In this document: piece after piece, positions 1 to 10,223 of the stretch
How the letters are laid out: each line of letters starts with the position of its first letter
Position numbering within the stretch: position 1 is the first letter of the stretch
NCBI GenBank assembly: GCA_948567375.1
Contig: OX419756.1
Coordinates: forward strand, 10,173,001-10,237,000
DNA length: 64,000 bases
Direction: 5' to 3'
DNA from: Lunularia cruciata
Taxonomy: Eukaryota; Streptophyta; Marchantiopsida; Lunulariales; Lunulariaceae
Notes under the pieces: model-generated
What the model saw: only the letters and a program-made list of their open reading frames with translations
What the model was told of the DNA's origin: nothing
Databases searched by the model: none
Position numbers and translations under genes: made by a program

Positions 1-60
1 GGCATGAGAGGAAGGAAAGGTCAAGATAGACATATTCAATGGTAACAACTTTGGTTTCTG

Positions 61-632
61 GAAATGCAAATAGAGGACAACTTGTATAAAAAAAACTTCA
101 TGTACCTCTCGGAGGTGTGAAACCAAAGCTCATGTTACAAGAAGACTGGGATTTGATGGATTGACAAGCTTTCGGAGTTTTCCGCTGACATTAGTTCAAT
201 TGTGGCTTTCAATATTCTCAAGGAGAAGACTATGGCAGGTCTATTGAAAGTGTTGGCTAATATGTATGAAAAACCATCAGCTTCCAACAAGGTGTACTTC
301 ATGAGTCATCTTTTCAATCTGAAGATGAATGAAATGTAAATAGATGGAAATGTAAATAGAGGACTACTTGTATAAAAAAAACTTCATGTACCTCTCGGAG
401 GTGTGAAACCAAAGCTCATGTTACAAGAAGACTGGGATTTGATGGATAGACAAGCTTTCGAAGTTTTCCGCTGACATTTGTTCAATTGTGGCTTTCAATA
501 TTCTCGAGGAGAAGACTATGGCAGGTCTATTGAAAGTGTTGTCTAATATGTATGAAAAACCATCAGCTTCCAACAAGGTGTACTTCATGAGTCATCTTTT
601 CAATCTGAAGATGAATGAAGGTCACTCTATCA
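61..632 (+). repeat. 286-bp tandem duplication inside a copia gag
   Basis: Two adjacent copies of a copia gag segment lie at about 61-346 and 347-632, exactly 286 bp apart (the motif ggaggtgtga is at 111 and at 397). They differ by scattered substitutions, for example a stop-creating change near 160-165 in copy 1. Copy 1 stops at a short junction where gaaatgtaaatag is repeated, and copy 2 continues into the open gag frame. This looks like local duplication after insertion. Confidence 0.9.
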
Positions 633-1219
633 CGGATCATATAAATGTGTTCAACTTGATCACAAGCCAATTAAGTTCAATGGAAATAAATTTTGAGTAT
701 GACGTGTATGCTTTAATTCTCCTATCCTCTTTATTTGAAAGTTGGAGTGCAATTGTGACAACTATAAGTAGTTCTTGTGGGTCAAACAAATTGAGGTTTG
801 AGGAGATTCCAAATCTGATACTCAATGAAGATATTAATAGGACAGAGTCTATCATAAACTCTCTAAATGATTCTGGGGATTATCTCCATGAGCAACAATA
901 CCAAGGACACAGTGGTTCTTGCAAACAAAATATCAAATGTAACCTTTGGCATTGCAGGCTTAGGCAAGTGAGTGAAAAAAGCATGAAGGTGATGATGAAG
1001 AAGGACAATCTACAAGATTTGAACATTGTTGATGTAGGTTTTTGTGAAGATTGCATATTTGGGAAACAAAAAAAGGTTAGCTTCTTGAAGGGTGGAAGAG
1101 CACCTAGGATAAGGAAGTTAGAGCTTGTACACAAAGATTTGTGGGGTCCTTCTCTTGTTGCATCTCTTAGGGGCTCACAGTATTATGTCACCTTCAAAAA
1201 TGACCAAGAAGATTCTTGA
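488..1219 (+). pseudogene. copia gag fused to pre-integrase domain (internal deletion)
   Basis: This 243-codon open frame starts as a Ty1/copia gag of the UBN2/gag_2 type (residues about 1-125, with the LLKVLSNMY and FNLITSQL-type helices). It then jumps directly to the GAG-pre-integrase zinc region (LWHCRL at about residue 153, then C-x-x-C in FCEDCIFGKQ). The region runs on to the start of the integrase core (LELVHKDLWGP, the first catalytic Asp region). The zinc knuckle and the aspartic protease normally found between these parts are missing, so an in-frame deletion has joined them. The frame stops soon after YYVTF. It is the 5' half of the copia element that resumes at 7577. The start ATG is only the first in the open frame; the true gag start lies upstream in the duplicated region. 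Confidence 0.8.
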
Positions 1220-1311
1220 AGTGGCAAATTAGGTATTTGCCACTTTAAAGAAGTGAAAAAGCTTGGTAAAAAATGATTTTGGTGAAAAGCTAAAGTGACT
1301 AAAATCTGACA

Positions 1312-1811
1312 ATGGTGGTGAATATGAAAATAGTGAGTTCAAGGAATTTTGTGCACTACAAGGAATTAGAATGGAGAAGACCTTACCAAGCACACCATAG
1401 GCAAAAGAGAGTGGTTGAGAGCATGAATCAAACTCTAAATGAAAGAGCTAATAGCATGGGGATCCATGCTGGTCTGCCCAAGGTGTTTTGGGTTGAAGCA
1501 ATCAACACTTCAACATACTTGATCAACAGAAGTCCATCTGTCCCCTTAGACCATAAGTTGCCCAAAGAGGAGTGAATAAGAAAATTGGTGAGTTTTTTGG
1601 ACATGAGAGTCTTTGGGTGTGTCTCTTACGTGCATGCCAATACAAAGAAGAGGGACAAGTTAGATGCAAAGTCAAGGAAGTGTTTCTTTATTGGATATGG
1701 TGCAAAATGTTGGTTTTATTGAGAGCAAGAAAATCATCAAAAGCAAAGATGTTATATTCAATGAGTGTCTACTTTACAAGGATAGTAACATTATGGATTC
1801 TGATCATGTAG
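1312..1811 (+). pseudogene. copia integrase core, C-terminal half, decayed
   Basis: Two overlapping plus frames (1312-1575 and 1572-1811) continue the copia integrase. The segment QKRVVESMNQTLNERA matches the third catalytic Glu region (normally NG-x-AER-x-N), followed by KVFWVEAINTSTYLINRSPS, which is typical of copia integrases. The second frame carries the downstream part around KCFFIGYG, read across frames. Frameshifts near 1570 and stops make it non-functional. The sequence is interrupted at 1951 by the nested gypsy element and resumes at 7577. Confidence 0.78.
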
Positions 1812-1951
1812 ATGAATGAGTTAAAGAAAAAAATCAAGTTGACCTGCATGAGATAAGAAAAGAAGATATTTTCATAAGGGTTTAGGGAGACCTTGAAAGC
1901 TCAAAAGAAACTACTCTACCACAACCTCAACCATGTGCACTGCAATTGGGG

Positions 1952-2377
1952 TGTAAAAGACCGAGACTGAGGTGAGAAATAGGAGAATGGAAACTCACAT
2001 TGGGACACTTGAATGTGGGAAAACTCCAAATGCCTAGCATGAGCTTTGGCTTTGATATTTATAAGTAGCATACAAGGCCCTTGGGAAGCTTCTCAAGAGG
2101 CTTCCTCAAGCCACTTTCTTAGAGTGCAAGCCAAGTTAACCAGGAAGCTTCTCAAGAAGCTTCCTTCTAGAAACCGTCTACTTGGCGTGCAAGCTAAACT
2201 AGTTGGAAGCTTCTAGAAGTTTCCTTCTAGAAGCAACTTACTTGAAGTGCAAGCCAAGCTAGCCGGGAAGCTTCCCAAGAAGCTTCCTAGATATTTCAAG
2301 AATATTCTAGGCTAATTTGTCTTATGTGCTACTTTGTAAGCACAATTAACTTTATCGCTAAACTCCATATTGTTACA
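1952..2377 (-). repeat. 3' LTR of the nested family B element
   Basis: This 426-bp LTR is bounded by TG and CA and pairs with 7166-7576 (411 bp). It holds repeated GAAGCTTC and TTCTAGAAG blocks separated by spacers containing gcaagc. Small indels and substitutions separate the two LTRs, so the insertion is not recent. Confidence 0.9.
2085..2290. promoter_or_regulatory. Heat-shock-element-like GAA/TTC array in family B LTR
   Basis: Four clusters of alternating GAA and TTC triplets at 5-bp spacing occur here, starting near 2085, 2144, 2206 and 2269. At 2206-2223 the pattern GAAnnTTCnnGAAnnTTC is perfect over four units, the classical heat-shock element spacing. The other clusters are partial. 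Similar clusters occur in the family B LTRs at 7166, 22789 and 29187. Binding by heat-shock factors is inference; repeated HindIII-like palindromes could produce some of this by descent alone. Confidence 0.5.
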
Positions 2378-2416
2378 TATTCCCTGTTACTAGTTGGTGA
2401 CATCCTTGTTGCCAGT

Positions 2417-2832
2417 GAAGCTTCAAATTCTTGGATGGCCGTCTATGCATTTTGGAGGTGAGAAAGAGGTTCCCATGTAGCATCATGAAGGGCATACCCT
2501 TTCCAAAGGATCTTGTACTCTATATGTTGGTGACTACTTCATTGAATATGGCAACATGCAAGAATACGATCAACTTCGTACTCCTCATGATCATTGAAAG
2601 GGATAGGAAGAGGGGGAGGTTGGACTCAAGAGGAAAAGGAAAAGGGGTTAGGAACAAAGGGTTTCAACTTGGAAACATAAAAGATATGATGGATACGCAT
2701 ATGACAAGGCAAGGCAAGTAGATAAGCAACAAGAGAGACAATTTGTGTGATATCAAAGGGTCCTATCCAATTAGGTGCAAGTTTGCAAACTTGGGTATCA
2801 AGTGGGAAAAGGAGGTTACTCGAGGATAACAT
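2417..2832 (-). pseudogene. Integrase C-terminus and chromodomain of family B
   Basis: On the minus strand, 2626-2832 encodes the end of a gypsy integrase (KLAPNWIGPFDITQ, then MRIHHIFYVSKLKPF, the usual HPVFHVS-type motif). Continuing in broken frame to about 2417, EEYEVDRILAC and then KILWKGYALHDATWEPLSHL give a recognisable chromodomain with its aromatic residues and the WEP motif. Chromodomains at this position define chromoviruses, and in characterised cases they steer integration toward particular chromatin. Stops lie in the linker and in the first half of the chromodomain. Confidence 0.8.
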
Positions 2833-3006
2833 GACTTAATCACCAAATTTAAAGGTGAGATCACGACCATGGTGGTCCACTTTTTTTTTTTGGGCAATTT
2901 TGAGTAATAAGGAGGTGAGACTTGGCTTGTTGGAGAGATTGGGATATAATGGTCAAGAATGTGAAAGTATAAGGAACCTGAGCTGGAGGGGGAGCAAGAA
3001 GAGAAT

Positions 3007-3810
3007 CTAGAACAAGCGGATCTTGGCCAAAATTAAGAAAGAAAGAAGAAAATCCGGTGCTTGCCTGTTTGGAATTATTGTAGGGAAATTATGCAATTTT
3101 AAGACATTCATCCAAATTGGTATGGTGGACGTTGACAAAGGCATGCAACATATCCTCCAATTTTCATTTGCACGTTTGGTTTGTCCATCAGTTTGTGGAT
3201 GATAGGTCATGGACAAAGCAAGCTTGGTGTCGAGTATCTTGAAGAGTGCTTGCCAAAACTTCCCGGTAAATCAAGGATCACGGTTAGAGATGAGTACACG
3301 TGGCATCCCATGATGCTTGAAGACATTGTCGAAGTAGATTTGCACTAAGGTTGGAGCATCCATGGTATCACAAGTTGGTGCCAAACGGATTTGCTTACTA
3401 AGCTTATCCACAAACACAACAATTGTGGTGTGTCCTTGTTTTGTCTTTGGCAAGGATGTGATGAGATCCAAGCTCATATGCTCCCAGCGAGCAGATGGAA
3501 TAGCAAGTGGTTAAGGGAGTCCACTCTGCTTCTAGTTGTTGGCCTTGTGACGTTGACAGCTCTCACACAATCAGACAAATTCTTGAACATCTCGTGTCAT
3601 GTTGGGCCACCACTATTAACATTGGAGGGTACCCAAGCTCTTGTCCATACCCATGTGACCAGCAATGGGTAAATCATTGGCTTCTTGAAGGCACACAAAT
3701 CAAAGATCACCTTTAGTTGGAATATAGATCCGTTCCTCATGGAATAAAAGTTCCTCCTTGATAGAGAAGGTGTTTTACTCCTTATTGCATGCTGTAAAGC
3801 GACCATTTAC
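3007..3810 (-). pseudogene. Integrase core of family B, catalytic residues altered
   Basis: Minus-strand pieces at 3271-3477 and 3007-3216 give the gypsy integrase core: MSLDLITSLPKT (first Asp kept), then VFKHHGMPRVLISNRDP, then [15 protein letters not shown]. The second catalytic Asp, normally in SDRD, reads Asn, and the catalytic Glu in QTERVN reads Lys. The zinc-binding part upstream (to about 3810) is visible only in fragments. With two of the three acidic residues lost as well as stops, this integrase is inactive. Confidence 0.78.
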
Positions 3811-4117
3811 CATTTGGAAGAATGGATCTTGGTGTAGAGCTAACTGAAACTCATTTTGGATCTTAGAGTCTATTGACACTATTGAAATTGCTATTGTGAT
3901 GACAAGAAGAGGTTTCAAATCAGGTCATCATGATAAAGCATCAAGGATGACATGGAACCAACCTGGTTTGTACTCAAGTTTGATGTCATATAGTTGGAGT
4001 TGTTCCTCCCATCAATGATGTAGACTCTTCATGTGTTCCAAGTGTAAGGTCTACAACAATGGTTTGTGATTAGTTTGTATAATTAATGTAAAGTAATGTA
4101 ATGTTTGTATAATGTAA

Positions 4118-5230
4118 TCACTTGTTTTCCCAAGGGGTAATGCCTCCATACCTTGGTGGCATATACCATTGCAAGTTGTTCTTGATCTTGTGCAAAGTGG
4201 TTTCATTCAGCCGTATTGAGTCGGCGAGACACAAAGGAAATGGGATGGAATCCATCTGGGAATTCTTGTTGTAGCATGGCTCCAATTGCAAAGTTAGAAG
4301 CATCAAAATCAATCACACATGGTAGTTGAGGATCATATGGTTGAAGAATGGGTCTTGAAGACACCATATGCTTTAACCTCTGGAATGCTTCTTCATGCTT
4401 GGTGGTCCACTGGAAGTTTGAGTTCTTTCCCAAGAGGTCAATCAATGGTGTAGCCACATGAGCATAATAATGGATGAACCATTGGTAAAAACTAGCCAAT
4501 CCATTGAATGCCCGTACTTCTGTAGCATCCTTCAGGGTAGGCCAATCAGTAATGGCCTTGATTTTCTCTTCTTCCATCTTGATCCCCTCTGATGCAATCT
4601 TATGACCCAAGAAGGTAAGCTCCTTCTGCCAAAAGGCACACTTAGGAATTCTTGTACATGATTCATGTGTTATGCCTCTGTCTTGCTATAAAATTAAGAT
4701 ATCATCCAAGAACACCATCACAGACCGATCCAATAGTCCATCCAACACCCGATGCATATAATCCATGAAGACTATTGGAGCATTAGTGAGTCCGAAAGGT
4801 AGAACTCTCCACTAAAAATGCTCATACCTTGTACAAAAGCCCGTCTTTTGCACATCCTGTCTATCAATAGGAATTTGCCAATAGTCGCTACAAAGATCCA
4901 ACTTGGAAAAGTAGCGTGCTCCACTAGTTGATCAAGCAAGTCATCGATCTGAGGCAAGGGATATGCATTGTTCACAATTTGCTTCTTGAGCCCACGGTAA
5001 TCAATATAAAAATGAAGTCCTCCATCCTTCTTTGGAACAAATAGTACCGATGCTCCCCAAGGAGAGGTACTATGTTGTATGAAGTCCTTCTCCAAAAACT
5101 CTGTAAGTTTTGTTCGCAACTCCTCCAACTCCTTTGGTGAGAGCCAAAAGATTGGTCTACTCATTGGAGTACTCGCTGGCAATAACTTGATCTTGAAGGG
5201 AATACCTTAATTGAAGAGTAATCCCTTTGG
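4118..5230 (-). pseudogene. Reverse transcriptase and RNase H of family B
   Basis: The frame at 4772-5182 carries the reverse transcriptase N-terminal part: [35 protein letters not shown] and [13 protein letters not shown]. The active-site region (FLDD) falls in broken sequence near 4690-4720. The frame at 4203-4610 gives the thumb/connection and RNase H start (FLGHKI, FNGLASFYQWFIHYYAHVATPL, then VIDFDASNFAIGAML with the first RNase H Asp). Remains of the RNase H end reach about 4118. Several frameshifts separate the pieces. The plus-strand copy at 38.6-41.3 kb is the closest relative in this window. Confidence 0.85.
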
Positions 5231-5370
5231 CAGATCATTTGGAAATACATATGCAAACTCATGAACTATCCAATCAACCATTGCTTGATGAGGCTCTTGG
5301 CCTTCCTCCGATTGTTCTTGTGCAATTTGCTTGATTCACACCAAGAATACATACTTATCTTCCTCCAAAG

Positions 5371-5540
5371 CTTGCTCTATGGCTGCTTTACTAACCAACT
5401 TCCCTTCTAGGGACTCAGCTCTCTTCCAAGCTTGCTCCATGGTTGCCTTCTTGGCAAACTTTCCATCTTGGGACTCCACTCCCTTCAAGGTTTGCTCTAT
5501 GGCTACCTTCTTGACAAACTTTCCATCTTGGGATTAACTA
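5371..5540 (-). repeat. 60-bp (20-codon) in-frame tandem repeat, about 3 copies
   Basis: The motif ctatggct occurs at a strict 60-bp period starting near 5371, 5431 and 5491. Read on the minus strand it encodes a 20-residue repeat around SQDGKFVKKVAIEQ, between protease and reverse transcriptase. The homologous plus-strand element has a single, unrepeated copy near 38460-38510, so the triplication is specific to this copy or its sublineage. Confidence 0.85.
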
Positions 5541-5615
5541 TTCTTAGGTGCCTTACTCAGAGGTGCCAGACAACCTAATTGGAAATTTCTACCTTGGTGT
5601 TGTACTTGAATTTGG

Positions 5616-5972
5616 CTATCGGGTCCAATCGAATTGAACCTTATGACGTTCAAGCCAAGGTAGACCTAGAATGATATCATAGTGTAGAGGTGCCACTACA
5701 AACCCCACACACTCTAAATAATCCTTCCCAATCTTGAAGGTAATGGGATACGAGGTGCGGAATGCATAACCCTTTCTACCATCCGCCATCATCAAACTAC
5801 TTCCAATCATTGGTTTGATAGGAATACCTAATTCCTTTGCTACTTGCATAGACATGCGATTCTTTGAACTTCCAGAGTCATCCAAAATCCTACAACCCCA
5901 ATGAAATATTATATCTTGCAAGTGAAGCAAACTTGCATAGGTCAAGCCTTCAATCCCATTGGAACTATTCAA
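5616..5972 (-). pseudogene. Aspartic protease region of family B
   Basis: This 118-codon open frame has a retropepsin-like start: CRILDDSGSS, where the motif usually reads LIDSGSS/T. It is followed by MSMQVAKELGIPIKPMIGS and ends in HYDIILGLPWLERH, the conserved gypsy protease C-terminal motif (ILG-x-PWL). Closely similar frames occur at 21224-21586 (minus) and around 38029-38400 (plus). It is the best preserved domain of this element, but it is cut off from gag and reverse transcriptase by stops. Confidence 0.85.
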
Positions 5973-5988
5973 GCTCCTAGTAGGCGGC

Positions 5989-6980
5989 TCAAAATCTCCT
6001 ACTGGGATTCTTCTTTTCCCTGATTATTTGGTTCCACAAACTCCATATGGGAAACCTGTCAAGGTCACCCATTCCTAAGTGGACATTCAGCAATGCGATG
6101 TCCAACTTGGCGACAATAAAAACAACCTCCATTTTTTTCAATGTTTCTCTGTCTATTGCATCAAGTGGCCTTCGTTGGATAGCATCAATCTCCATTGGTG
6201 CTGGTTCTTCCACCCGTGCATATGGTACGAGTAAGCTTGGTGTAAGTTGAGGTCAAGACCAAGTTGTCGCAACCAAAGAATCAAAGCGCTCAACCAATTG
6301 CATGGCTTCTTCTACATTTTGTGGTTCTCGCATGGTCACCTCCAATTTGATTTGTGACTTCAATCCCTGCATAAATTGATCCAGAACTTCTCCTTCTTGT
6401 TTATTTAGATTTTGCATGATGATGTTCTGAAATTGTGTGATGTAGCTTCTTATAGAGCCAATCTACTTCAACTCCGCCAATGCGGCTTGGGTGGCATTTA
6501 TAGTTTGAAATCGACCAAGTATTGCATCCTTGAATTTTGTCCATGTCAAGATTAGTGCGATAATCTATTGTTCAGCTTGCTCAACTTGGAATTGCCACCA
6601 AAGTTTTGCCACACCATCCAATTGGCTAGAAGCCAAGAGAATCTGTTTCTGTTCATCTTGAAGATTGGTGGTTTTGAAGTAATGTTTGCAATCAAACAGA
6701 AAATTCTCCATTATGCCTAGAAGATTCTTGCCTTCAAATACATTGGGTTTTGGAAATCGAATATAATCTTCTCCATCTCAGACTGGCACTCTCTCTATAT
6801 GTTCTTGTTGTTGTTGGTCTCGTTAATCCAACAATCGAGTAAGGTGCGTGATTTGTTGCTGCATCGCAAGGATAACATTCGGTATTTGTGCCATAGCTAT
6901 TACTCTATCCTATTACTCCCAATTTATCCAATTGATCAATACATAGATATAACACATCCACCTTTCTCCATAAGTGACAA
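5989..6980 (-). pseudogene. gag of family B with CCHC zinc knuckle
   Basis: The minus strand between about 6980 and 5989 encodes a gypsy gag (retrotransposon gag type) in several frames. The core includes WWQFQVEQAEQ, a conserved LKQIGSIRSYI segment and KLEVTMREPQ. The zinc knuckle lies near 6085-6130 and reads C-F-Y-C-R-Q-V-G-H-R-I-A-E-C, a complete CCHC. It is in a different frame from the 5989-6213 open segment, so a frameshift lies between. The N-terminal end starts with glutamine runs (MQQQ near 6880). Confidence 0.75.
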
Positions 6981-7152
6981 CCAAAAGTATCAAGGGCTCC
7001 TCAGACACGGTGATCATATGTAAAAAATCCTGCCCAAAGCATGAGGTGATGGATTGTGTGAAGTGGTGCTTGGGTAATATCTAGACATGAAAATCCCAAT
7101 GGGTTGGCGGAAGTGGATTTGGTGGTCCATAAATTCCATCCATCCCATTCCT

Positions 7153-7164
7153 GCTCTGATACCA
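7153..7164 (-). other. Primer-binding site, tRNA-iMet type (family B)
   Basis: The minus strand reads TGGTATCAGAGC one base inside the 5' LTR (7166-7576). This is the common plant initiator-Met tRNA primer site and fixes the element's orientation. Confidence 0.9.
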
Positions 7165-7165
7165 A

Positions 7166-7576
7166 TGTAAAAGACCGAGACCAAGGAGAGAAATACGAGA
7201 ATGGAAACTCACATTGGGACACTTGAATGTGAGAAAAATCCAAATGCCTAGCATGAGCTTTGGCTTTGGTATTTATAGGTAACATACAAGGCCCTTGTGA
7301 AGCTTCTCAAGAAGCTTGCTCAAGTTGCTTTCTTAGAGTGCAAGCCAAGTTAACTAAAAAGCTTCTCAAGAAGCTTCCTTCTAGAAGTCATCTACTTGGC
7401 ATGCAAGCTAAGCTAGTTGGAAGCTTCTAGAAGTTGTTTATTTAAGATGCAAGCTAAGCTAGCCGGAAGCTTCCCAAGAAGCTTCTTAGATATTTCAGGA
7501 ATATTCTAGGCTAATTTGTCTTATGTGCTACTTTGTAAGCCCGACTAACTTCATCGCTAAACTCCATATTGTTACA
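7166..7576 (-). repeat. 5' LTR of the nested family B element
   Basis: The LTR is 411 bp, starts TGTAAAAGACC and ends TTGTTACA, and is followed by the target duplication TGGGG at 7577-7581. It includes a GAAnnTTCnnGAA cluster at 7420-7432 and others between 7296 and 7480. Confidence 0.92.
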
Positions 7577-9200
7577 TGGGGAGATCTACAAGAATCACAA
7601 GACAACCATTGAGTTATTCTTTCTCTCTACATTACATGTTGTTGATAGATGGAGGTGAACCTGAATGTTATGAAGAAGCCATGCAAAGTGAAGATTTAAT
7701 GAAATGGGAACTTGCCATGAAGGATAAGATGAGGTCCTTGGATAAGAATCAAACTTGAGAGCTAAACTTACTACTAGAAGGCAAGAAGGCATTTCATAAC
7801 AAGTGGGTCTACAAGGTAAGAGGATCACCGTGGTAGATGGTACAAGATAAGATTAGTTGTGAAAGAATTCCAACAGAAGGACAGGATTGATTACATTGAG
7901 ATTTTTTCACCGATGGTCAATCACTCAACAATTAGAGTGGTTCTCAATATAGTGGCAGCTGAAAACCTATATTTAGAGTAGATGGATGTCACTACTACTT
8001 TTTATGCATGGTGAGAGTGATGAAGAAATCTATATGAAACAACTTGTTGGCTTTGTAGCCCTTAGTAAGGAGAGCTTGGTATGCAAGTTGTGAAAAAGTC
8101 TATGTGGTGTGAAACATGCACCAAGATTATGGTACAAGAATTTTGACAAGTTCATGATCAATAATGGATTCACAAGATGTCAAGAGGATCATTGTTGTTA
8201 TCTCAAGACTCTTGATAATAATTTTATCATCTTACTTTTGTATGTTGATAACATGCTAATAGTTGGACCTAACATACTAGAGGTTGAGAGATAGAAAAAA
8301 GAATTATGAAGAGAGTTTGCAATGAAAGACATGGGTATAGCAAAGTAGCTACTTGGGTTGAAGATTGAAAGAGATAGGGTGGCTGGAATGGTGAAGCTCT
8401 TTCAAGGTAGCTATATTGGAAAGATGTTTGAAAGGTTCAACATGACATATGCAAGTCATGTGAAGACACCTTTGGCAAGTCACTTTAAGCTATCAAAGGA
8501 GTAGTCACCCTAGGATGATGAAGAGCTGAAAGATATGTCAAGGTACCATATGCTTTAGCTGTATACCGCCTAATGTATGCAATGACAATGACATGTACTA
8601 GACCAGATATTGCACATGTAGTGGGAGTTGTGATAGGTACATGGCCAATCCAAGAAGACAACATTGGGAGGGTATCAAGTGGATTTTCATATATCTGAAA
8701 GGTATCAAAGATATAGGTTTGTGTTACAACTAAGGCAGCCATACTCTTCAAGGTTTTGTGGATGTAGACTTGGGAAGGGATATGTATACCAAAAGAAGCC
8801 CCATAGGGTATGTTTATACCATAGGTGAGACAATAGTGAGTTTGTTCTCACAATTGCAAAAAGTTGTCACTTTGTCTAGAATTGAGGCAAAATATGTTGC
8901 AATTACATAAGCTAGTAAGGAGATGATATGGTTATAGAACCTTCTAAAGGAGCTAGGCAGAGTAAAATTTTACTGTTTTATTCTTGGACAGTCAAAGTGT
9001 CATTCACTTAGCAAAGAATATAATGTTCCATGCTAGAATGAAACATGTTCAGTTGAGATATCACTTCATCCGAAAGTTATTTGAAGATTGCAGTTTGTGA
9101 CTTGAAAAGATTCAAGGTGCCAAGAACTTTTTTGATATGTTGATGGAGATTATCATTTCTTAGAAGCTAAGGCTATGTATAACATCAATCTGCCTCCACT
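7577..9200 (+). pseudogene. copia reverse transcriptase and RNase H, decayed
   Basis: After the nested insertion the copia element resumes. 7576-7758 gives the reverse transcriptase start (PECYEEAMQSEDLMKWELAMKDKM, then NKWVYKV). 8109-8294 gives HAPRLWYKNFDKF and LLLYVDNMLIVG, where the catalytic YVDD box reads YVDN. Downstream, in several frames, come the connection region (ARPDIA-like, near 8600) and RNase H (SPIGYVYTIG, then LSRIEAKYVAIT near 8880-8910, the SS-x-EAEY motif). Stops are frequent. The loss of the second Asp of YVDD would abolish polymerase activity even if the frame were open. Confidence 0.82.
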
Positions 9201-9311
9201 GATAATTAGATAGTAAAGCTGCATAGAGTATGTAGATCACGTGCCCGAAGTTTACTATCTTTTCTTTGAAAGATGTATAGTCAAGAAGTATCAGTCTCCA
9301 AGTGGGAGAGT

Positions 9312-10039
9312 TGTAGGATATGGAGTGTGATCCATCTGATTTATCCCTGCTGAGATCATCAGCTCATATCATATCCGGGTATATATTGTCCAAGGTTGAG
9401 ACTGGTGTTTGGATAGTCAAACACTTGTTTTTGACTATCCAAGGAGATGGGGGTGACACCTAGAGTGCATTCGTGTTCTTTTGTGTGCAACTTTAGAAGG
9501 TAACTCGGCTACCCTGAGGTTTTTGAGAGTTGAATATAGGTGCGCATGTGAAAATGAATCAATCGGTGGAACTTTTGGTGACTTTGTTTTGCATGAAGCT
9601 GGGTAGGCGAGGTCTGATTTGGATCAGACTAGCAAGAGATAATAAGGAGAAGGGAGGATCAATGTAAACACCTGAACAAATTGGACAAAGAAAGAGTTGG
9701 TTGGTGCAGAGCTTCCAAGCGATCTTTGTGATTTGTATTGAGAGGGGGTAAAATTTTGGATTTTTTGTAATCTGTATTGAAAGGGGGTAAAATTCTGGAT
9801 TGAGTAAAATTCTCAATATGCGTTATCGTGTATTGAGAAGGAGTCAAATTCTGGATTCAAGAGCAAGTGACTATGAACCACGTTGATCCTTGCGCACCTA
9901 TTGATTTGTGTGAATTGATTTTTTTTACTTTTCTCTTTCTTTTCTCTTTTCTTTCTCTTTTCCCTTCGTGCGCAGGGTTGATCTCACTTGTTATGACTGT
10001 CATAAGAGAACTGATTTAAATCAGTAGAGATTCCCAACA
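9312..10039 (+). repeat. 3' LTR of the copia element
   Basis: The polypurine-like tract aagtgggagag ends at 9311 and the LTR opens with TGTAGGATATGG. The most likely end is TTCCCAACA at 10039, a common copia terminus. The LTR contains a threefold imperfect repeat of a 28-bp unit starting gtattgag (near 9735, 9774 and 9830) and a long CT-rich stretch at about 9920-9968. The 5' LTR would lie to the left of the window, so the end call rests on terminus type alone. Confidence 0.65.
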
Positions 10040-10223
10040 CGTCCCTCGTTCAACTTACAAAAGAAGTCTCAAATGGTCTCAAATTATGGGACTCCAAAAT
10101 CCTGTCCTAGTGGACAGTCGCACAGTAGAGATTCCCAACACGTCCCTCGTTCAATTACAAAAGAAGTCTCAAATGGTCTCAAATTATTGGACTCCAAAAT
10201 CCTGTCCTAGTGGACAGTCGCAC
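10022..10223 (+). repeat. 101-bp tandem duplication across the LTR end
   Basis: Two near-identical 101-bp units lie at 10022-10122 and 10123-10223. Each holds the last bases of the copia LTR (ttcccaaca) and the next about 80 bases up to gtggacagtcgcac. The copies differ by about two changes, so the duplication postdates the copia insertion. Confidence 0.9.

Larger units (their letters stand above)
1952..7576 (-). mobile_element. Nested family B Ty3/gypsy chromovirus, two LTRs, TSD TGGGG
   Basis: A complete but decayed LTR retrotransposon lies on the minus strand inside the copia element. LTRs are at 1952-2377 and 7166-7576; both start TGTAAAAGACC and end TTACA. The flanking five bases are tgggg at 1947-1951 and again at 7577-7581, a perfect target-site duplication. 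The primer site TGGTATCAGAGC lies next to the right LTR, so the right LTR is the 5' one. On the minus strand the order is gag with CCHC knuckle, protease, reverse transcriptase, RNase H, integrase and chromodomain, the gypsy order. Every domain has stops or frameshifts, so the copy cannot be autonomous. Copia sequence flanks both sides and reads on across it. Confidence 0.93.

Noticed and set aside
2880-2892. Poly-T run as a terminator
   Set aside because: It is a simple T run inside integrase remnants of a minus-strand element, with no hairpin or transcription unit context.
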